A DNA stretch of 64,000 nucleotides. Origin: Aquilaria yunnanensis. Its lineage: Eukaryota; Streptophyta; Magnoliopsida; Malvales; Thymelaeaceae. Positions 44,899 through 57,159 of the stretch are shown piece after piece; the first letter of the stretch is position 1, and each line of letters starts with the position of its first letter. Position numbers and translations under genes: made by a program. The DNA lies in NCBI GenBank assembly GCA_039654915.1, contig CM077597.1, forward strand, positions 37,422,001 to 37,486,000, written 5' to 3'. The notes beneath the pieces were generated by a model. It saw only the letters and a program-made list of their open reading frames with translations, was not told the DNA's origin and ran no database searches.

Positions 44899-46310
44899 TG
44901 TTGTGCCTAAAAACCAATCATGAGATGATTGTATTTTGCACATTGAGTCATGATATTTTATTAAGGCATGAATCCAATAATTATGTTTGTTGTTTTGTTT
45001 ATCCGTAACCTAATAAACATAATTATAACCCTAGAATAATGATAATCTTAAATGTCCCTAGTCTAGTATTATCATGGAGTGGGTTACAATAATACATAAT
45101 GACTACCATATGTAGACACTAATATGAGACATGTAGTCTACAAATGGATACAAGTTGGAGAACTTATGTACTGGACCAACCCACCATGAGAATGCTACAT
45201 GGATCATTATATGAGTGTCATAAGTGATTCTCATAGTGATCATGGTATATGTAGTCCTTTGAACTAAGATCATCGAGGTTCCTTACATGTGAGTCACATA
45301 CTTTGATACTTCCTTTTGTTGCTTGTAACTAAGTGAACTTGAAGGAGGTCAATGGGTATGTCATATATCATGAGGAGAGTTTCATATGATCAAGATGGGA
45401 TTTTTCCCTCCTATGTAACGGGAGTGATATCTTCAGGCTCTTTGATAGAGTGAGACTAAGAAAATGCATGGTCATTCTCGGATGAGTTGATATACGATAT
45501 CAATGTCATCAGTTTAAGTTAGTCTACTCAGAAATCAAAAAACCAAGATTGGGCTATACAAGAGTGACACATTCCATGTCTCATGCTTATTCTTGATATC
45601 TTGGACAAAGGGACAATGGCATCTACAGATAATGATCATAATCATAGAGGTTTAGTTGAATCGCTGACAATCTTGTCACTTGGGTAGCAATGATGTGTTG
45701 CTGGACACCACTCATTGCTTATGATCATAGATGTGATTTATGATCATTTCCAACATGGTAAGAGCCTATTGGGTCACACACATAAAGCCTATTTGGATTA
45801 TTTGTGTGCATAGGCTAATTTATTTGGGTTATGGTTTCATGATAATTTTGTGTTAATAATTGGCCTAAAAGTTGAGTCATTATTAAGCCCAAAATTAAAG
45901 CCTAATTGGGTTAGGGCTTTGAAACCCATTAGGCCTGGAAGTTGAGTCTCAATATAAATACATCATATAGTGAAAAATTCACAGCTTTGCCCTAGCCCCC
46001 AAAAAGTGACAGCAACACTCTTCTATTGTTATTCCTTGGAAGATGCAAGCTAGCACTACGAGCGCAAGAAAAATGCATCTACCGAGACGTGGTGGAGGCA
46101 TGGTGATCCTGATATGCTCGTGTGGATACCATAGAGAGCTTGAACATGTCAACTGTTCAGGTTTTGTGATTTGACTCGATAGTTGGGTGAAAGATCTCAA
46201 CCGAAATTAGATCTAAAAAATTTTGAACACCTAGTTTACCCCGTTTCACAAGGATCCTGGAGGGTTTCGGTTATATTCCACTACACTTGTTTAGCTTCTG
46301 AAACCCTACA
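44899..46310 (+). repeat. 3' LTR of the copia element
   Basis: It starts TGTTGTGCCTAAAAACC right after the PPT. The end is placed at CCCTACA (46310) by the TG...CA rule, about 1.41 kb, but the exact end is uncertain because no second copy exists in the window. A TATA box (TATAAATA, 45953-45960) supports LTR identity. No coding sequence. Confidence 0.75.
45953..45960 (+). promoter_or_regulatory. TATA box in the copia 3' LTR
   Basis: TATAAATA in CTCAATATAAATACATC, about 1.05 kb into the LTR. Confidence 0.6.
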
Positions 46311-46692
46311 CGGATGCCCACTCTTTCGCACAAATGGTTCCATATGATTATTAAACTATCTAGGGCTCTAAGTTGGATGGTGAAGACCCTTAATGATCGG
46401 CCAACTCCAATCACTTACGTACAATAACATGGAAAACGGGCATTAGGAGGACCCTTAGGTGAGTCTCGGGGAAGTCCCTTTTGACGCTCAAGTTAGTATG
46501 TTAGTAGTGCAAAGACGTAAGGGAAGAGTGAGAGATATACTCCCCGTATATATATATATAGTATGTCAGTTTAGTGGGCCGGTGCCCTAGTTTTTTAGCT
46601 TGATGGACTTTATTATGCCTCTATTCATAAATCGGGCCAAGGGCCCAATAATCTAGAAAGAATTGGGTCTAATTTAGGCTATACCTACTAGG
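46311..46692 (+). other. Unassigned sequence with a short TA microsatellite
   Basis: Nothing coding is visible. A (TA)n run lies at about 46547-46561. The wording around 46440-46510 (GACGCTCAAGTTAGTATG) resembles gypsy LTR sequence in general style, but there is no second copy to test that. Confidence 0.35.
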
Positions 46693-46814
46693 TGCTTAAT
46701 TGGATGATATTTTGTTTTTAGGTCATATTTTAGCTCATGTTAGTTTGAAAGGATTTTGGTGAAGTTTTGGAGTTGAATTACAATATTTTGATAAATTTTT
46801 AGAGCCTACATGCC

Positions 46815-46819
46815 CTTAT
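46815..46819 (+). other. Target site duplication CTTAT, left copy (solo LTR)
   Basis: CTTAT at 46815-46819 recurs at 49280-49284. Removal gives CATGCCCTTATACATGCCC, which matches the uninterrupted Athila-type LTR near 53935-53972. Confidence 0.9.
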
Positions 46820-49279
46820 TGTTACCACTTCACAAAAATGGGGGAATTACAAGTGTAGCATAATGGCCAAAAAGCTATTATGTTGTGTAATTCTCTTCAT
46901 AATGATTAAAGTGTGAGGCTAAAAGGTATAATGAACACCTCCTTAAAAGTGTTCCAAGTTGGTAACTTGGCCCCCAAGAAAAGCCTTAAGGATTGCTTGT
47001 TTGTCAAGCAACCTATGGACTTTTTTGTAAGGTTTTTGAAATTCAAGTACTTAATTGCAAACTCTCAAGAAAGAACTTTGGTGAGTTATTGAGAGGATAT
47101 GAATAGTATGAAAGTGCTATTGGAGGACCAAATTGCTTATGGAAGAAAACTAAGGACAAAGAAAACACAAAAAGGCATAAAGGACCTAAGTGTTCTAATG
47201 TAGGCCTTAGGATGTGTATGTCTTTGACTTAAGTCAAATGGAGCAATTTGGAGTTTTCCCACCTAGGGAGGGGCGGCTATGGCTCATAAAGTGGTCGAAA
47301 TGTTGGGCACATGTGTACCAATAAGTTTAAGATAAAGAAACCATGCTTATGGGCAAAGAAAATGACATAAAGCATTATTAAGGCTAATAAGGGTGTTTAG
47401 TGCCCTAAAGCTAATTTAAGAAGCCTAACTTCAATTTTCTTCTCCCATATTCAACCCACATAGCCACCACCCTCCTCCACACTTCTTCCATAGCTCCTCC
47501 ATACTCACCATACCTCTAAGATTGAAATTGAAGGCAAAAGGAAGCAATCGGAAGCAAACTAGAGCTATTGCTTGAGTACTTCAAGGATCAAGCTTCAAAT
47601 TTGGCCTACCCACTTTGCTTTCATGGGTTGTTTTCTGTATTTTCAACCAACTATGGAGCTAGGGCTAAGCTTGGAAGAGAGCCATGAGCTTGATGAACCA
47701 AGCTTAGTGAGGGGAGTGCACTTATTGAATGTTTTGTGACCTAGTGTGGAGTGCACAAAGATGGCAGTGAAATGAGGATTTCTAGAGCTCAAAGTTAGTA
47801 CTAAATAATGTTAAAATCCTCTTAAGACCAAGCATTAGCTTGAGGAGGGCTGCCATAGTGATTGATTTATGTTTATTACATATTTTATGAACTAATCCAT
47901 GGTTATTGTTGTTGCCGCATTTCATGTGTTTGTTGGTTGTGAATAGCTGCTACATTTGGTTGCTATATGTTGTATATATGCATTGTGGTCTTGTGTTTAA
48001 GTGTCTTTGGATTCGGTTTTTTATGATGGTTACATTTCCTATTGAATCCAAGTGTTACCCTTATTAAGTTTCTCATTGAAACTTACTCCCCTCAATTCTG
48101 TCATTTCAGGTCCAACTGAGAGATCACCTTTAAACTAACCTTTGTGGTTTGTGTTTTGCTCCAAATTTTCAGATTCCTAAACTTCCATATCTCTAGTTTC
48201 TATTTGAAAAGTTTGGGGATTTTAGGAGGACATTTGGTATTTTAGTGATGGTGCTTATTGTGTTATGCAACAGCTATCTAGCATCTTCTTTCTGGAGTCC
48301 ATTGTATCTCAGGCACGCCTGTAACTAAGGATGTGTATTTAGCTGAGTTAAGACCATTTTTTAGTGCATGTATGCATGTAAATGTATTTTATGTAAAATG
48401 AGACAAGTATGTGAACATATGAGTAATTTTTGGCTATGTATGTGATGTGGTGCAAAACTGGCTAAGTGTGAATGATAGGCTGCTTACTTGTAAATTCTAT
48501 TTTGGCCACATAAAGTTGCTAGATGCAAGAGAATGTATTTTTGATGTGTATTGGACATGTATGGGATAGCCTTGGAGGGCTTTTCCCTTTTGAATGCAGT
48601 GTTTGCGTACTTATGAAATTTTGAATGGCCAAAATGGTCATAAAGTGATCAAAATTTTGACTCTGCACTCAAAGTTCTATATGTCCCTGTGTAGAAATAA
48701 TCTTAGTATAAAATTCTAATCACAAGTAGAGGAAATCTAGGGGTTTGACTGGGATTTTGAATTTCTGAATTTGGATCTCTATAGCCAAAAATATGAGTTT
48801 GCAAAGTTGACTAAGTACTATTCAATTGGTCAGAAATTTGTAACCAACTTCAAAAATCCATAACTTGGTCCATAAGTGGGCTATTGATGTAAAAAAAAAT
48901 TCCTTGGTTTATTCCAAGTTTCTATTTGATAATGGCTAAAATGAAATAGTGGGGTACATGGCTAGAATGACACATTTTTATTAGAGGAAGTTATAGGTGT
49001 AATGGCTAGTCACTAGAACTTAACAAGGTTGCCTAATGTGTGGTAGCCAAAATTAAGACTTGTGCTAGAGTTTTCCTTCTTTGCTTCCATGGAGTGCATG
49101 AAATGCAAATATGTGTCTGATGGTTGGACCAATATGCATGTATTTACATAGTGCCCAAAAGGGCCACTTGGGTATGCACACTAAGGGTAGTGTTCTGATG
49201 GCCTACAGAACATTACCAATCTAGGAGTCTAAATGCACAATTTTGGCGCCATAATTGGACTACTCTAAAGTGGGTAACA
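46820..49279 (+). mobile_element. Solo LTR of the level 0 Tekay-type family (LTR B)
   Basis: 2,460 bp, TGTTACCACTTC...GGGTAACA, full-length relative to LTR A (2,479 bp), flanked by a perfect CTTAT duplication with no internal region, PBS or PPT. This is the product expected of recombination between the two LTRs of a former full element. Short ORFs in it are not genes. Confidence 0.92.
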
Positions 49280-50412
49280 CTTATACATGCCCATTTAGTG
49301 TCATTCATGCCCAAGTTCCAAACCGTATTGCGTTAAGAAGTATTTTAATGTCATATCCCAACCTTGTACAGGTCCTAGCTGGTTTGTCTATTTTAATAAT
49401 TTAAGAGGGAAAAGGGCTATATTACAAGAAAAATAAAAGTTTGCATAAAATTAAGGAGCCAAGGACTTAGTTGTCAAGGAATTTAGGCTCATATGCTAAA
49501 TTGCAAGAAGTTTTAAAGTTATGGATTTAATTGTAAACAAAGGGAAAATCAAAGATGGGTTTATGAAGTAAGGGTTTAGTTGCCAAAAAAGTTTTAGAGG
49601 AGGGCTAAATTGAACACTTGGAAGAGAATTTGTGCAAGTGAGGTATGAAGAGTAAAATGGACAGAAGTGAAGAATTAGGAAATGATTGAAAGTAATAAAA
49701 GAGTTTGAGGTCGAAGCGAGGAATTTGTACCCCACTTAAGATTAAAAAAGAGCATGTCTGGGAGCTTTTGGTTTTATTTGGCTGGGAACTGGCTATTTCT
49801 TCTTGGATAAAAGGGATAATATCATAACTGGGACGAATAGATGCAATATAATATGTACAGACTAGGGTAAAACCTGGTAGTGGGTCGTAGGACATTAATC
49901 ATCTTTTAGGAAGTGTGGTAGGCCTAAACACTTTATCAGTGACATAGAAATAAGCTTATTGTAATGGGAATAGCAAAGAGCTAATCTACATTGAGTAGTA
50001 CTCCATGGTCCAAGTTAATCACAATCCTATTAAGCCAGAATAAAAGCAACACAATGGCAGCTTTACGAGGATTCGATTCTAAGTGTGAGGTCTTTATTTG
50101 TTGATAGTCTTAATTGTTTCTCTACTGCCTACCTATAGTTAGTAGTTTGTTTTACCACATTAGTTTAATTTAGTCATAGTAATTAGTTAAACAATTCTTC
50201 TTAATTTCCAGTTAGATAATTAAGAGATATACAAACAATAAACAACCTTCGTTCCTAGGGAAAAATGATACTGGTACTCACCACTACTATACTTTGATGA
50301 TAAGTGCACTTGCCTATGAGCTCACATATTTGTTCGAGTATAGAATAATTTGATGCATCCACACTATTGCTAGTGTAGTGGAAAATGTTTGTTGTGAACT
50401 ACAAACACACCA

Positions 50413-50590
50413 TAAGCATTCTCTTTTAAATTCTATGTCAACTTTATTTGATATGTAAGGAACTATGGGATCTTTGTGTAACATGGCATCAATACAGCAC
50501 TTTTAGCATGTATTTATAGAGCTTGAAGTATTTTTAAGACTATTACTAAGTGGTTTGTCATCATGATCTAAGTAGGATCTATAGGCAAAA
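50413..50590 (+). other. Sequence between the Athila-type LTR and integrase remnant
   Basis: A/T-rich, no feature recognised. It may be decayed RNase H/integrase linker of the Tekay remnant that follows. Confidence 0.3.
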
Positions 50591-51709
50591 GCATGGGCAG
50601 ATGTTTCATGGTTTTATCTTGAAACAATGAGTGTTATTGATCAACATAGATTGTATGTTCCCAACAAAGAGAGGTTAAGGGAACAGACCTCCACTAAAAC
50701 TCATATTAGTAAGCTTGGTATAAATCCTAGGGCAATGAATATGCATAATGATATAAAGGCTTACTTTTTATGGCTAGGAATGAAACAGGATTTGGAGGCA
50801 CATTTGGCCAAATGCCTAACTTGTCAAAACATAAAAAATGACCATTGGAAGCCATGATTAACTTTACAGAACTTAGACATTAGAAAAAAGAATTTGGGTT
50901 CCATATCCATTACCTTTCTTACAGAACTACCTCTAACTAAAAAGGAAGCAAAATGCAATCTGTATGATAGAAGACAAACATAATCAGTTTACCTACATTT
51001 TCCCAATAAAGCTCACTAAGTCCATGGATAAGTTGGGAATGTTGTATATCTTGGAGGTACTCAAACTTCTTAGAATTTTTAATAATATTGTGTTTAATAA
51101 AGATCTTAGGCTTATATCATGGTTTTGGAACTCTTTCCAATGAGCCTTAGGCACTCAAGTGAACAAGAGTTTTGCATATTATCCTTAGATTGATAGTCAA
51201 ATTGAAAAAATAATACATATTTTAGTGGACATGTTTAGAAGTTGTACAATAAAGTTCAAAAGAGACTAAAATATGCACCAATCCCTAATTGAGTTCTCAA
51301 AAAACAACAACTATCAATTAGTGAACAAAATCACTCTTAAGAAGCAATCTATGACAAGATGTGCATGACAACACATTGTTGATTTCATGCTAAGGGCTTA
51401 TTGGAGCTAGGACTAGAAGTTGTTGAAAAAAACATAAAGAAGATTTAGGAAAGGATTACTAGTACAAATTAAAGAATTCCAAGTAGAAGACTTAGCCATT
51501 GGAGTCTGATTTGAGTTTCAAAGAAAAGCCAATAAGGGTATCAGCCAAAGATGTGATAAAGTTAAGAATTAAGTCGATACCAATGGTAAAGCTATAGTAG
51601 GCAAATCATAGTGAAGAAGAGGCAACTTGGGGAAAAGAACTATACATAAAAAGCAATAACCTGACTTGTTTCCAATGTTACTAAAAAATTAGGATTGAAA
51701 ATTTTGTGA
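50591..51709 (+). pseudogene. Decayed Tekay-type integrase and chromodomain
   Basis: The frame 50627-50857 gives RLYVPNKERLREQ, a zinc region with KAYFLWLGMKQDLEAHLAKC and CLTCQNIKNDHWKP; the usual HPG has become NPR. Downstream fragments in other frames keep LGTQVNKSFAYYPQ (the LGTKL...YHPQTDGQ region), DMFRSCTIKFKRD and IEFSKNNNY. At about 51606-51660 the text [19 protein letters not shown] matches the chromodomain-like end of the level 3 protein (EEEATWEVE). Many stops make it non-functional. Its RT and Gag are absent upstream. Confidence 0.75.
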
Positions 51710-51720
51710 CATGGGAGAAA
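51710..51720 (+). other. Polypurine tract of the decayed Tekay-type element
   Basis: CATGGGAGAAA lies directly before TGTTAGACCC, a plausible LTR start, and directly after the chromodomain, the expected order. Confidence 0.55.
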
Positions 51721-53583
51721 TGTTAGACCCTCACTTTAAAAACAACCTTGGGTAGGCTATTTAACAAGTGGCACCTTGATTTTCAAGTTTCTATTAAGGA
51801 GGTTAAGTTGTTCTCAACCTTTATTATTGCAAGGGATGTAGAAATTTTGGCTCTCAGGTTCAAAACCTTATCTAGTTTAAGTTTACAAGTGAAAAGTCTA
51901 AAGGAATGAATTGCACCTGGAAAATGTCTGGGGTACTAAATTGAAATGGTTAAAAAAAATTTCATTTGGATTTGCCTATGGTTAATGGCATTTTTGGAAC
52001 TTTTAGGGCAAAATTGTAACATGTAAAAAATTAAGCATCGATTTTGGCATTTGCTAAGTTATGCTAAAACTTTTCACCAACATCACTTTTTGTTGGTTAA
52101 CTTGATCTGGTCTAAAAATCTACTTTTTCTATGCTAGAAACTAAGAATAAGTAAGCTGATCTAAAGTTCTAAACTTGTTTTTTAGGAAATTGAGCTGGGA
52201 GGAAGAACTTAGCCTTACCTTGGAAAGGCTTTGAGCTTTGTTGCACAACCAAGGCATTGTGAAGTTTTCTTTGCTAGCTGATGTTTGTTGTTTCTATTTT
52301 GTTTGAGGCAAGGGTTAGTTATAATACAAGTCAAGGTTCTTTATTTCCAATACTTCTAATTTCTGTCGGGCACATATAAGGGCCTTAAGCAATGGCTTTT
52401 TTCCAAGTGATCTCATGAGCCTCTACAATGAGGTTTCTGGTCTAGTTATTAACCTTGCTTAGTGAACTGTTCTGAGTGGCCAATATATAGCCTGTGAACA
52501 TTAGGCAAGTAACATGAACCTTCAGTGACCAGAAACCAAATGCTTGCATTGTATCATCTAGTTTCATGAGCTTTCTAATCTAATAAGCCACTAATTTGAA
52601 TTATGTTACTTGCTTGGTCCTTGTGATTGAATTGGTGTACATGTGTGCATTTTTCTTGCTTCTCTAATGTTTCCATGTGCTAGGTTAGTGATATCATATT
52701 TTTTATTGTTATATACTGCATATACCCTGTGTTTCTTCTTTTGCGGTTTATCTAAACCTCTGCTTTGATTAAGTTTGTTAGAACTCACACTGCCCATAAC
52801 GTCTATCTTGTGGGGAAAGGTTTAGCAGATTGACCTTGGCTATCTACAAGGATTATTAACTAGGTTTTGTGCAAGTATGCCTATATAGTTGAATTTGAAC
52901 TTAGCTATTCTACTTCTCCTTCACTTGAAGCATTTGATTGCCGTTTTAGCACATTCTATGCAACTATTGTAGGGAGGATGCTATTCTAGGTTGAGCTATT
53001 CAATTAGCTAGTTTAGTATATTGAGGATGTAAGGACTTGGGTTATAATTTTGTTAATTGGCTTACAAGCATACTAGGGTTTTATTCTTGTAATTAGAAAA
53101 TCTTGTTCATGAAATTTTGTGTGATCAAGTGTATGGATAAAGTATGGCCCTAGCTAGTGTTTTATTGGCATGTGATGTTTCTAATGAAGTTCCATAGTTC
53201 CATGCTTGCTCGCTCCGGGAAATTAGTACTTGTAACTCATAAAATTGTTCTGTAAGTTAATTTTGGATACTTGTTTCTTGCTAAGGTGTTGACTTTTCTG
53301 CCTGGAATGTTTTTTTACTTAGCATTGAATTTCCTAAGGTTTCACTAGCCAAAACTAGCTTCTCTAGTAAGTTTCACCCTAATTTGGCGTGCAAAATAGA
53401 ATATGTGGTTTTAAAACAAAGCCTGCATAAACTTGGACTTTACTATTCCCTTGGTTTAAAAATGTAGTCTATTTCTATAATTGCAGCCTAAAACACCTAA
53501 ATTATTTATTTTATTATAGTTTTACTTGAGGTGTTTGTTACTTTAATGAAACTACCAGAGTCTAGGTTTTTTAGGGTGTAACA
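51721..53583 (+). repeat. Probable 3' LTR of the decayed Tekay-type element
   Basis: It starts TGTTAGACCCTCAC after a PPT and ends GGGTGTAACA, 1,863 bp, TG...CA. Its start resembles, but is not the same family as, LTR A (TGTTACCACC). No second copy is in the window, so edges rest on the termini and the integrase/PPT context. Confidence 0.6.
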
Positions 53584-53600
53584 TTGAGTACAAGAAAAGG

Positions 53601-53736
53601 CTCACTTGAAGCTGAAGGCTTCTTATTGTGTGATATGCTCATACTTAGTCTTAATTTCTATATGATTTCTCACTTGAAGTTGAAGGCTTCATATTGTGTG
53701 ATATGCTCATACTTAGTCTTAATTTCTATATGATTT
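53601..53736 (+). repeat. 68-bp tandem duplication
   Basis: Units 53601-53668 and 53669-53736 begin CTCACTTGAAG and end TATATGATTT, with two mismatches. No gene is associated. Confidence 0.9.
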
Positions 53737-53782
53737 TCCTCCATGTTTGCTTGTCTTTTAATATGTTTTTGCTAGGATATCA

Positions 53783-55114
53783 TGCTTAACTTGGTTATAT
53801 TTCATTTCTAGATAATATTTCAGCTTTATTTGATTAGGAACAATTTTTACAAAGTTTTGGGGCTGATTTACAAGTTTCGGTGAAGTTTTGTAGAAAACAC
53901 ACCTTGCTACACGCCTATATAATGCCCTGCATGCCCTACAACATGCCTTTATTTAAGTTACATGCCCATATTCCAAACTGTGTTTAATTTGGCAAGATTT
54001 TAAGTTCCATATGAGTTATACGACATTGAACACTATTGTATACCAAACCATGTGTGTCCTATTTTTAGGATTTCTTGGGTAATTTTAGGAAGAAAAAAAG
54101 AAGAAAAGGAGAATAGGTGAAAATACATAGAGAAAAGGATAGTTTTTCTTGGAGAAAGGCTACCAGGGGCAATTTTAATGATCAACACAATTTTATGTGT
54201 ACCGCATCAAAGATTTCTTTAAGAAGAAGAAATTCATCCGTGGATAATTGTTTTCTTAGTTTTCTTGTGATTTTGATGTGTTTATTTTATGGGACTATGA
54301 GCTAGACTTTTCCTACTTATGCTTAGAGTAGATGAACCCTAGGATGTGGTTGTTTTTTGGTATAATATGATTATGTGTTTTTCTTTCAATTTATCTAATA
54401 TACTTGGTTTAGTTGATTAATAATAGCTAGCCTATGAATTTAATGTAAGATGATCAACATGTATTAGGTTGTATCCGGTATGTTTATTGTAGATCATTAT
54501 TAGATAAAAAGGATATTATCCTAATTGGGAGTAATAGGTGTGATATAATATCTCTGGACTTAGGTGAAACCTAGTACTGGGTCATAGCACTTGTATTACA
54601 TTCTTAGGAAGCATGGTGGTCCTAGACACCATATCGATCACTTAAGAATAAAGTTAGGGCAATAGGAATAATAAGGAGCTAATCTACATTAGGTAGTACT
54701 CCACGGTCCAACTTAATCACAATTTCGTTCAACCAAAGTAAAAGTAGTACAAATGAATTTCTAGGGGGATTCGATTCTAAATATGAGATTTCTTATTATT
54801 TATTATCTTAATTTTTATTTGTTGCCATTTGTTAGCTAGTAGTTTATTTTACTACATTAGTTTGGTTTTGTTAATTCAAGGTAGTTAGTTAAATAAACAT
54901 CCTTAATTGTCGATTAGATAATAGAGAGAGGTGGAGTAAGGTAGACTACATCCGTTCTTTGGGAAAAATGATCTTGGTACTTGCCACTGCTATACTTTGA
55001 TGATATGTGCACTTGCTTATGAGTTCACATATTTTTTAATATAGAGAGAGTTGACATATCTGCATTATTTACTAGTATAGTAGAAAAGGTTTATTGTGAA
55101 CTATGAACACACCA
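53783..55114 (+). repeat. Athila-type 5' LTR (right copy)
   Basis: About 1.33 kb, homologous to 46693-50412 minus its insert. It ends ACACACCA and is followed six bases later by an Athila-like PBS, so it is a 5' LTR. The left edge (TGCTTAAC) is approximate. Confidence 0.7.
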
Positions 55115-55120
55115 AGTTTT

Positions 55121-55139
55121 TGGCATTGTTGCCATGGAA
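55121..55139 (+). other. Decayed tRNA-Asp type primer-binding site (Athila)
   Basis: TGGCATTGTTGCCATGGAA differs from the Athila-type site TGGCGCCGTTGCCGGGGA at five positions, four of them transitions, fitting age and cytosine methylation. Confidence 0.65.
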
Positions 55140-55409
55140 CAATTATTGAGTTTGCTACTTGAAAATTTTATTTTTATTAATCTAACCATTTATTTGATTG
55201 CAGCATTTTTATTTAATTTTTTTTTTAATTTTTTTTATCTTTTCTTGCAGGAATTTCAGTGCATGACTTGTATTCATCTTATTGAAGTTGTTAAAGCAGA
55301 TCTGGAAATTAACAGAACCTTGAGGAAACTTTTGTAATCAAGGGGTACTGAGGCACAACCATCATATTCTATGTTGGAGCAGCAAGGAGAAAATTAAGAA
55401 CAATTAATA

Positions 55410-56880
55410 ATGGAGAACCATAATCAAGTGAGGACTATGTCAGAATATACTAAACCTTCTCCTGAAAGAATAGAATCAAGTATCATTAGACGTCCTACCC
55501 ATGCCAATAATTTTGAGATCAACACAAATATTATTCAGATGGTGCAAAATTGTGTTCAGTATAATGGCTTGGAAAATGAGGATCATAATGCTCATATCAC
55601 TAGTTTCTTGGAGATTTGTGACCCTTTTCGGATTAATGGAGCTAATGTGGATAGTATTCTATTAAGGATATTTCCGTTCTCATTAAAGGGAAGAGCTAAC
55701 CAATGGGTGATTTCATTTCCAAGAGGTTCTATTGGCACCTGGAATGCTTTTTCCGAGAAGTTCTTACTGAAGAATTTTCCTCCAACCAAAATCACAAAGT
55801 TCCGCACCAATATTTCTGCTTTCAGTCCGATGGATTTAGAAACATTGTATGAAGCGTGGGTAATGTTCAAAGATATATTGAAAAGGTTTCCACATCATGG
55901 ATTACCTATGTGGATGCAAGTACAAACATTCTATAATGGTCTGAGTTATGCTTTGAAGGAAATAATCGATGCAGCGGTCGGTGGTACTCTTAATAGTAGG
56001 ACACCTAAAGCAGCATAAGAATTAATTGAGGAGATGGCAATGAATAGTTACCAATGGTAATCATCATCCATGATTAACCCAGCTAGAGTGGCTATGATTT
56101 AGAACTCCAACATGTATTCAGTTTTAGTGAATTAAGTTTAGGCATTGGTGAGGCAATTTAGGAATTTTTCAGCTAAATAGAAGCAAGTCATGATGCAATG
56201 TGAAGTTTGTGGAGAAGGACATTTGAGTAGTGATTGTTAGATGTCTAATTAGTTGAGGAAAACTAAGCAAGTGGACTTTGTTGGAAATCTACCATGGCTA
56301 CAAAGTGATCGACACAACAATATGTATAATCCGTGATGGAGGAATCATCCTACTTTTCCTTGGAATAATTAGAGGCAGCAACCACTTGGTTTTCAGCCTT
56401 GCCCACAGCAGGATAAGATGCCAACTGTGGAAGAATTGATATTTGGGTTTGAAGTTCTAAATACTTGTTCTCATATTTGCTGGTTTAAGAAAAATATCTA
56501 AGGGCCATGGGGGCTTTTTCCACATTTTAGGTTGCAAAAATCAGCTTGCAACCAGACCTTGCTTCATTCCCTAAAGCGTCCATAAGGTGCCTTAAGTGAA
56601 AGAGTCTTTTAGATCACAAAATCCTTGGTTAAAAGGATGTAACTTCCATAAAGTCCTTCAACTTGAATTGGGTCAATTTCTTTAGATGCATTTTGAAAGG
56701 CCACAAGGAGCTTTACCAGTGAATACTGAGCTGAATCCTAAAAGGGTTTTCAATCCAAATTTCTATCACAAGGCGGCTAGTCATGCAAATGTGAAAGTGT
56801 TGGAAAGGAAGGAAAAACCTCCTTGAGTTATGAAGGAAGATGTCGAGGCAATGATGTTAATCCAATCACTTCTTTGGAGG
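55410..56880 (+). pseudogene. Athila-type gag
   Basis: An open 202-residue frame (55410-56018) carries the Athila Gag core: HANNFEINTNIIQMVQN, ITSFLEICDPFRINGANVD, LRIFPFSLKGRANQWV, PTKITKFRTNISAF, LYEAWVMFKDILKRFPHHGL, VQTFYNGLSYALKEIIDAAV. After a TAA the same protein continues ELIEEMAMNSYQW with several stops, a knuckle CEVCGEGHLSSDC (about 56199-56237), and a C-terminal stretch GALPVNTELNPKR (about 56710) that is typical of the Athila Gag end. No protease or RT follows. The ATG at 55410 is one plausible start; upstream sequence is A/T-rich leader. Confidence 0.85.
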
Positions 56881-57159
56881 TGACTGAAACATAAATTTTC
56901 CATTTAGCTTTGTTTTCATTTACTTGGTTTAATTAATAATAGCTTAGTTAGCTCTTGTTTGTCCTGTTATCTTATGATTTTGCAATGTTGATGCAGAAAT
57001 GTAGAGTATTTCTATAAGAACTTTGTGCTGAAAGTTAAAGAAAAAGGTTAAGTTCATCCAGGGTCATTTTGAAAATTTTTCTGACTTTTAGGAGTTAAAC
57101 ATGTTATTATATGCACCCATGTTTAGGGTTGTGTCACTCAACACGATCTTAAAAACAAC
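56881..57159 (+). other. Non-coding segment after Athila gag
   Basis: Where protease and RT would be expected there is only A/T-rich, non-coding sequence. No protein match in any frame that I can see. Confidence 0.5.

Larger units (their letters stand above)
46693..50412 (+). repeat. Athila-type LTR (left copy), interrupted by a solo LTR
   Basis: The segments 46693-46819 and 49285-50412 together (about 1.27 kb) align with 53783-55114: shared blocks include TGCTTAA near the start, ACATGCCCAT, GAGCTAATCTACATT, GATTCGATTCTAA and a shared end, GTGAACTA..AACACACCA. The right copy is followed by an Athila-like PBS; this one is followed by unrelated sequence, so it is a 3' or solo LTR. The left edge is approximate. 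No target duplication is apparent. Confidence 0.65.

Noticed and set aside
46547..46561. TA run as a promoter
   Set aside because: A plain dinucleotide run without a downstream gene; treated as a microsatellite.
46820..49279. LTR B as the 3' LTR of the level 0 element
   Set aside because: It has a perfect CTTAT duplication on both sides, no PPT upstream, and flanks that join into an Athila-type LTR, so it is a separate solo LTR.
50591..53583. Integrase, chromodomain and 3' LTR as the missing 3' end of the level 0 element
   Set aside because: The LTR following the integrase starts TGTTAGACC and does not match LTR A (TGTTACCACC), and the integrase is far more decayed than the level 0 RT. It fits a different Tekay-type element.
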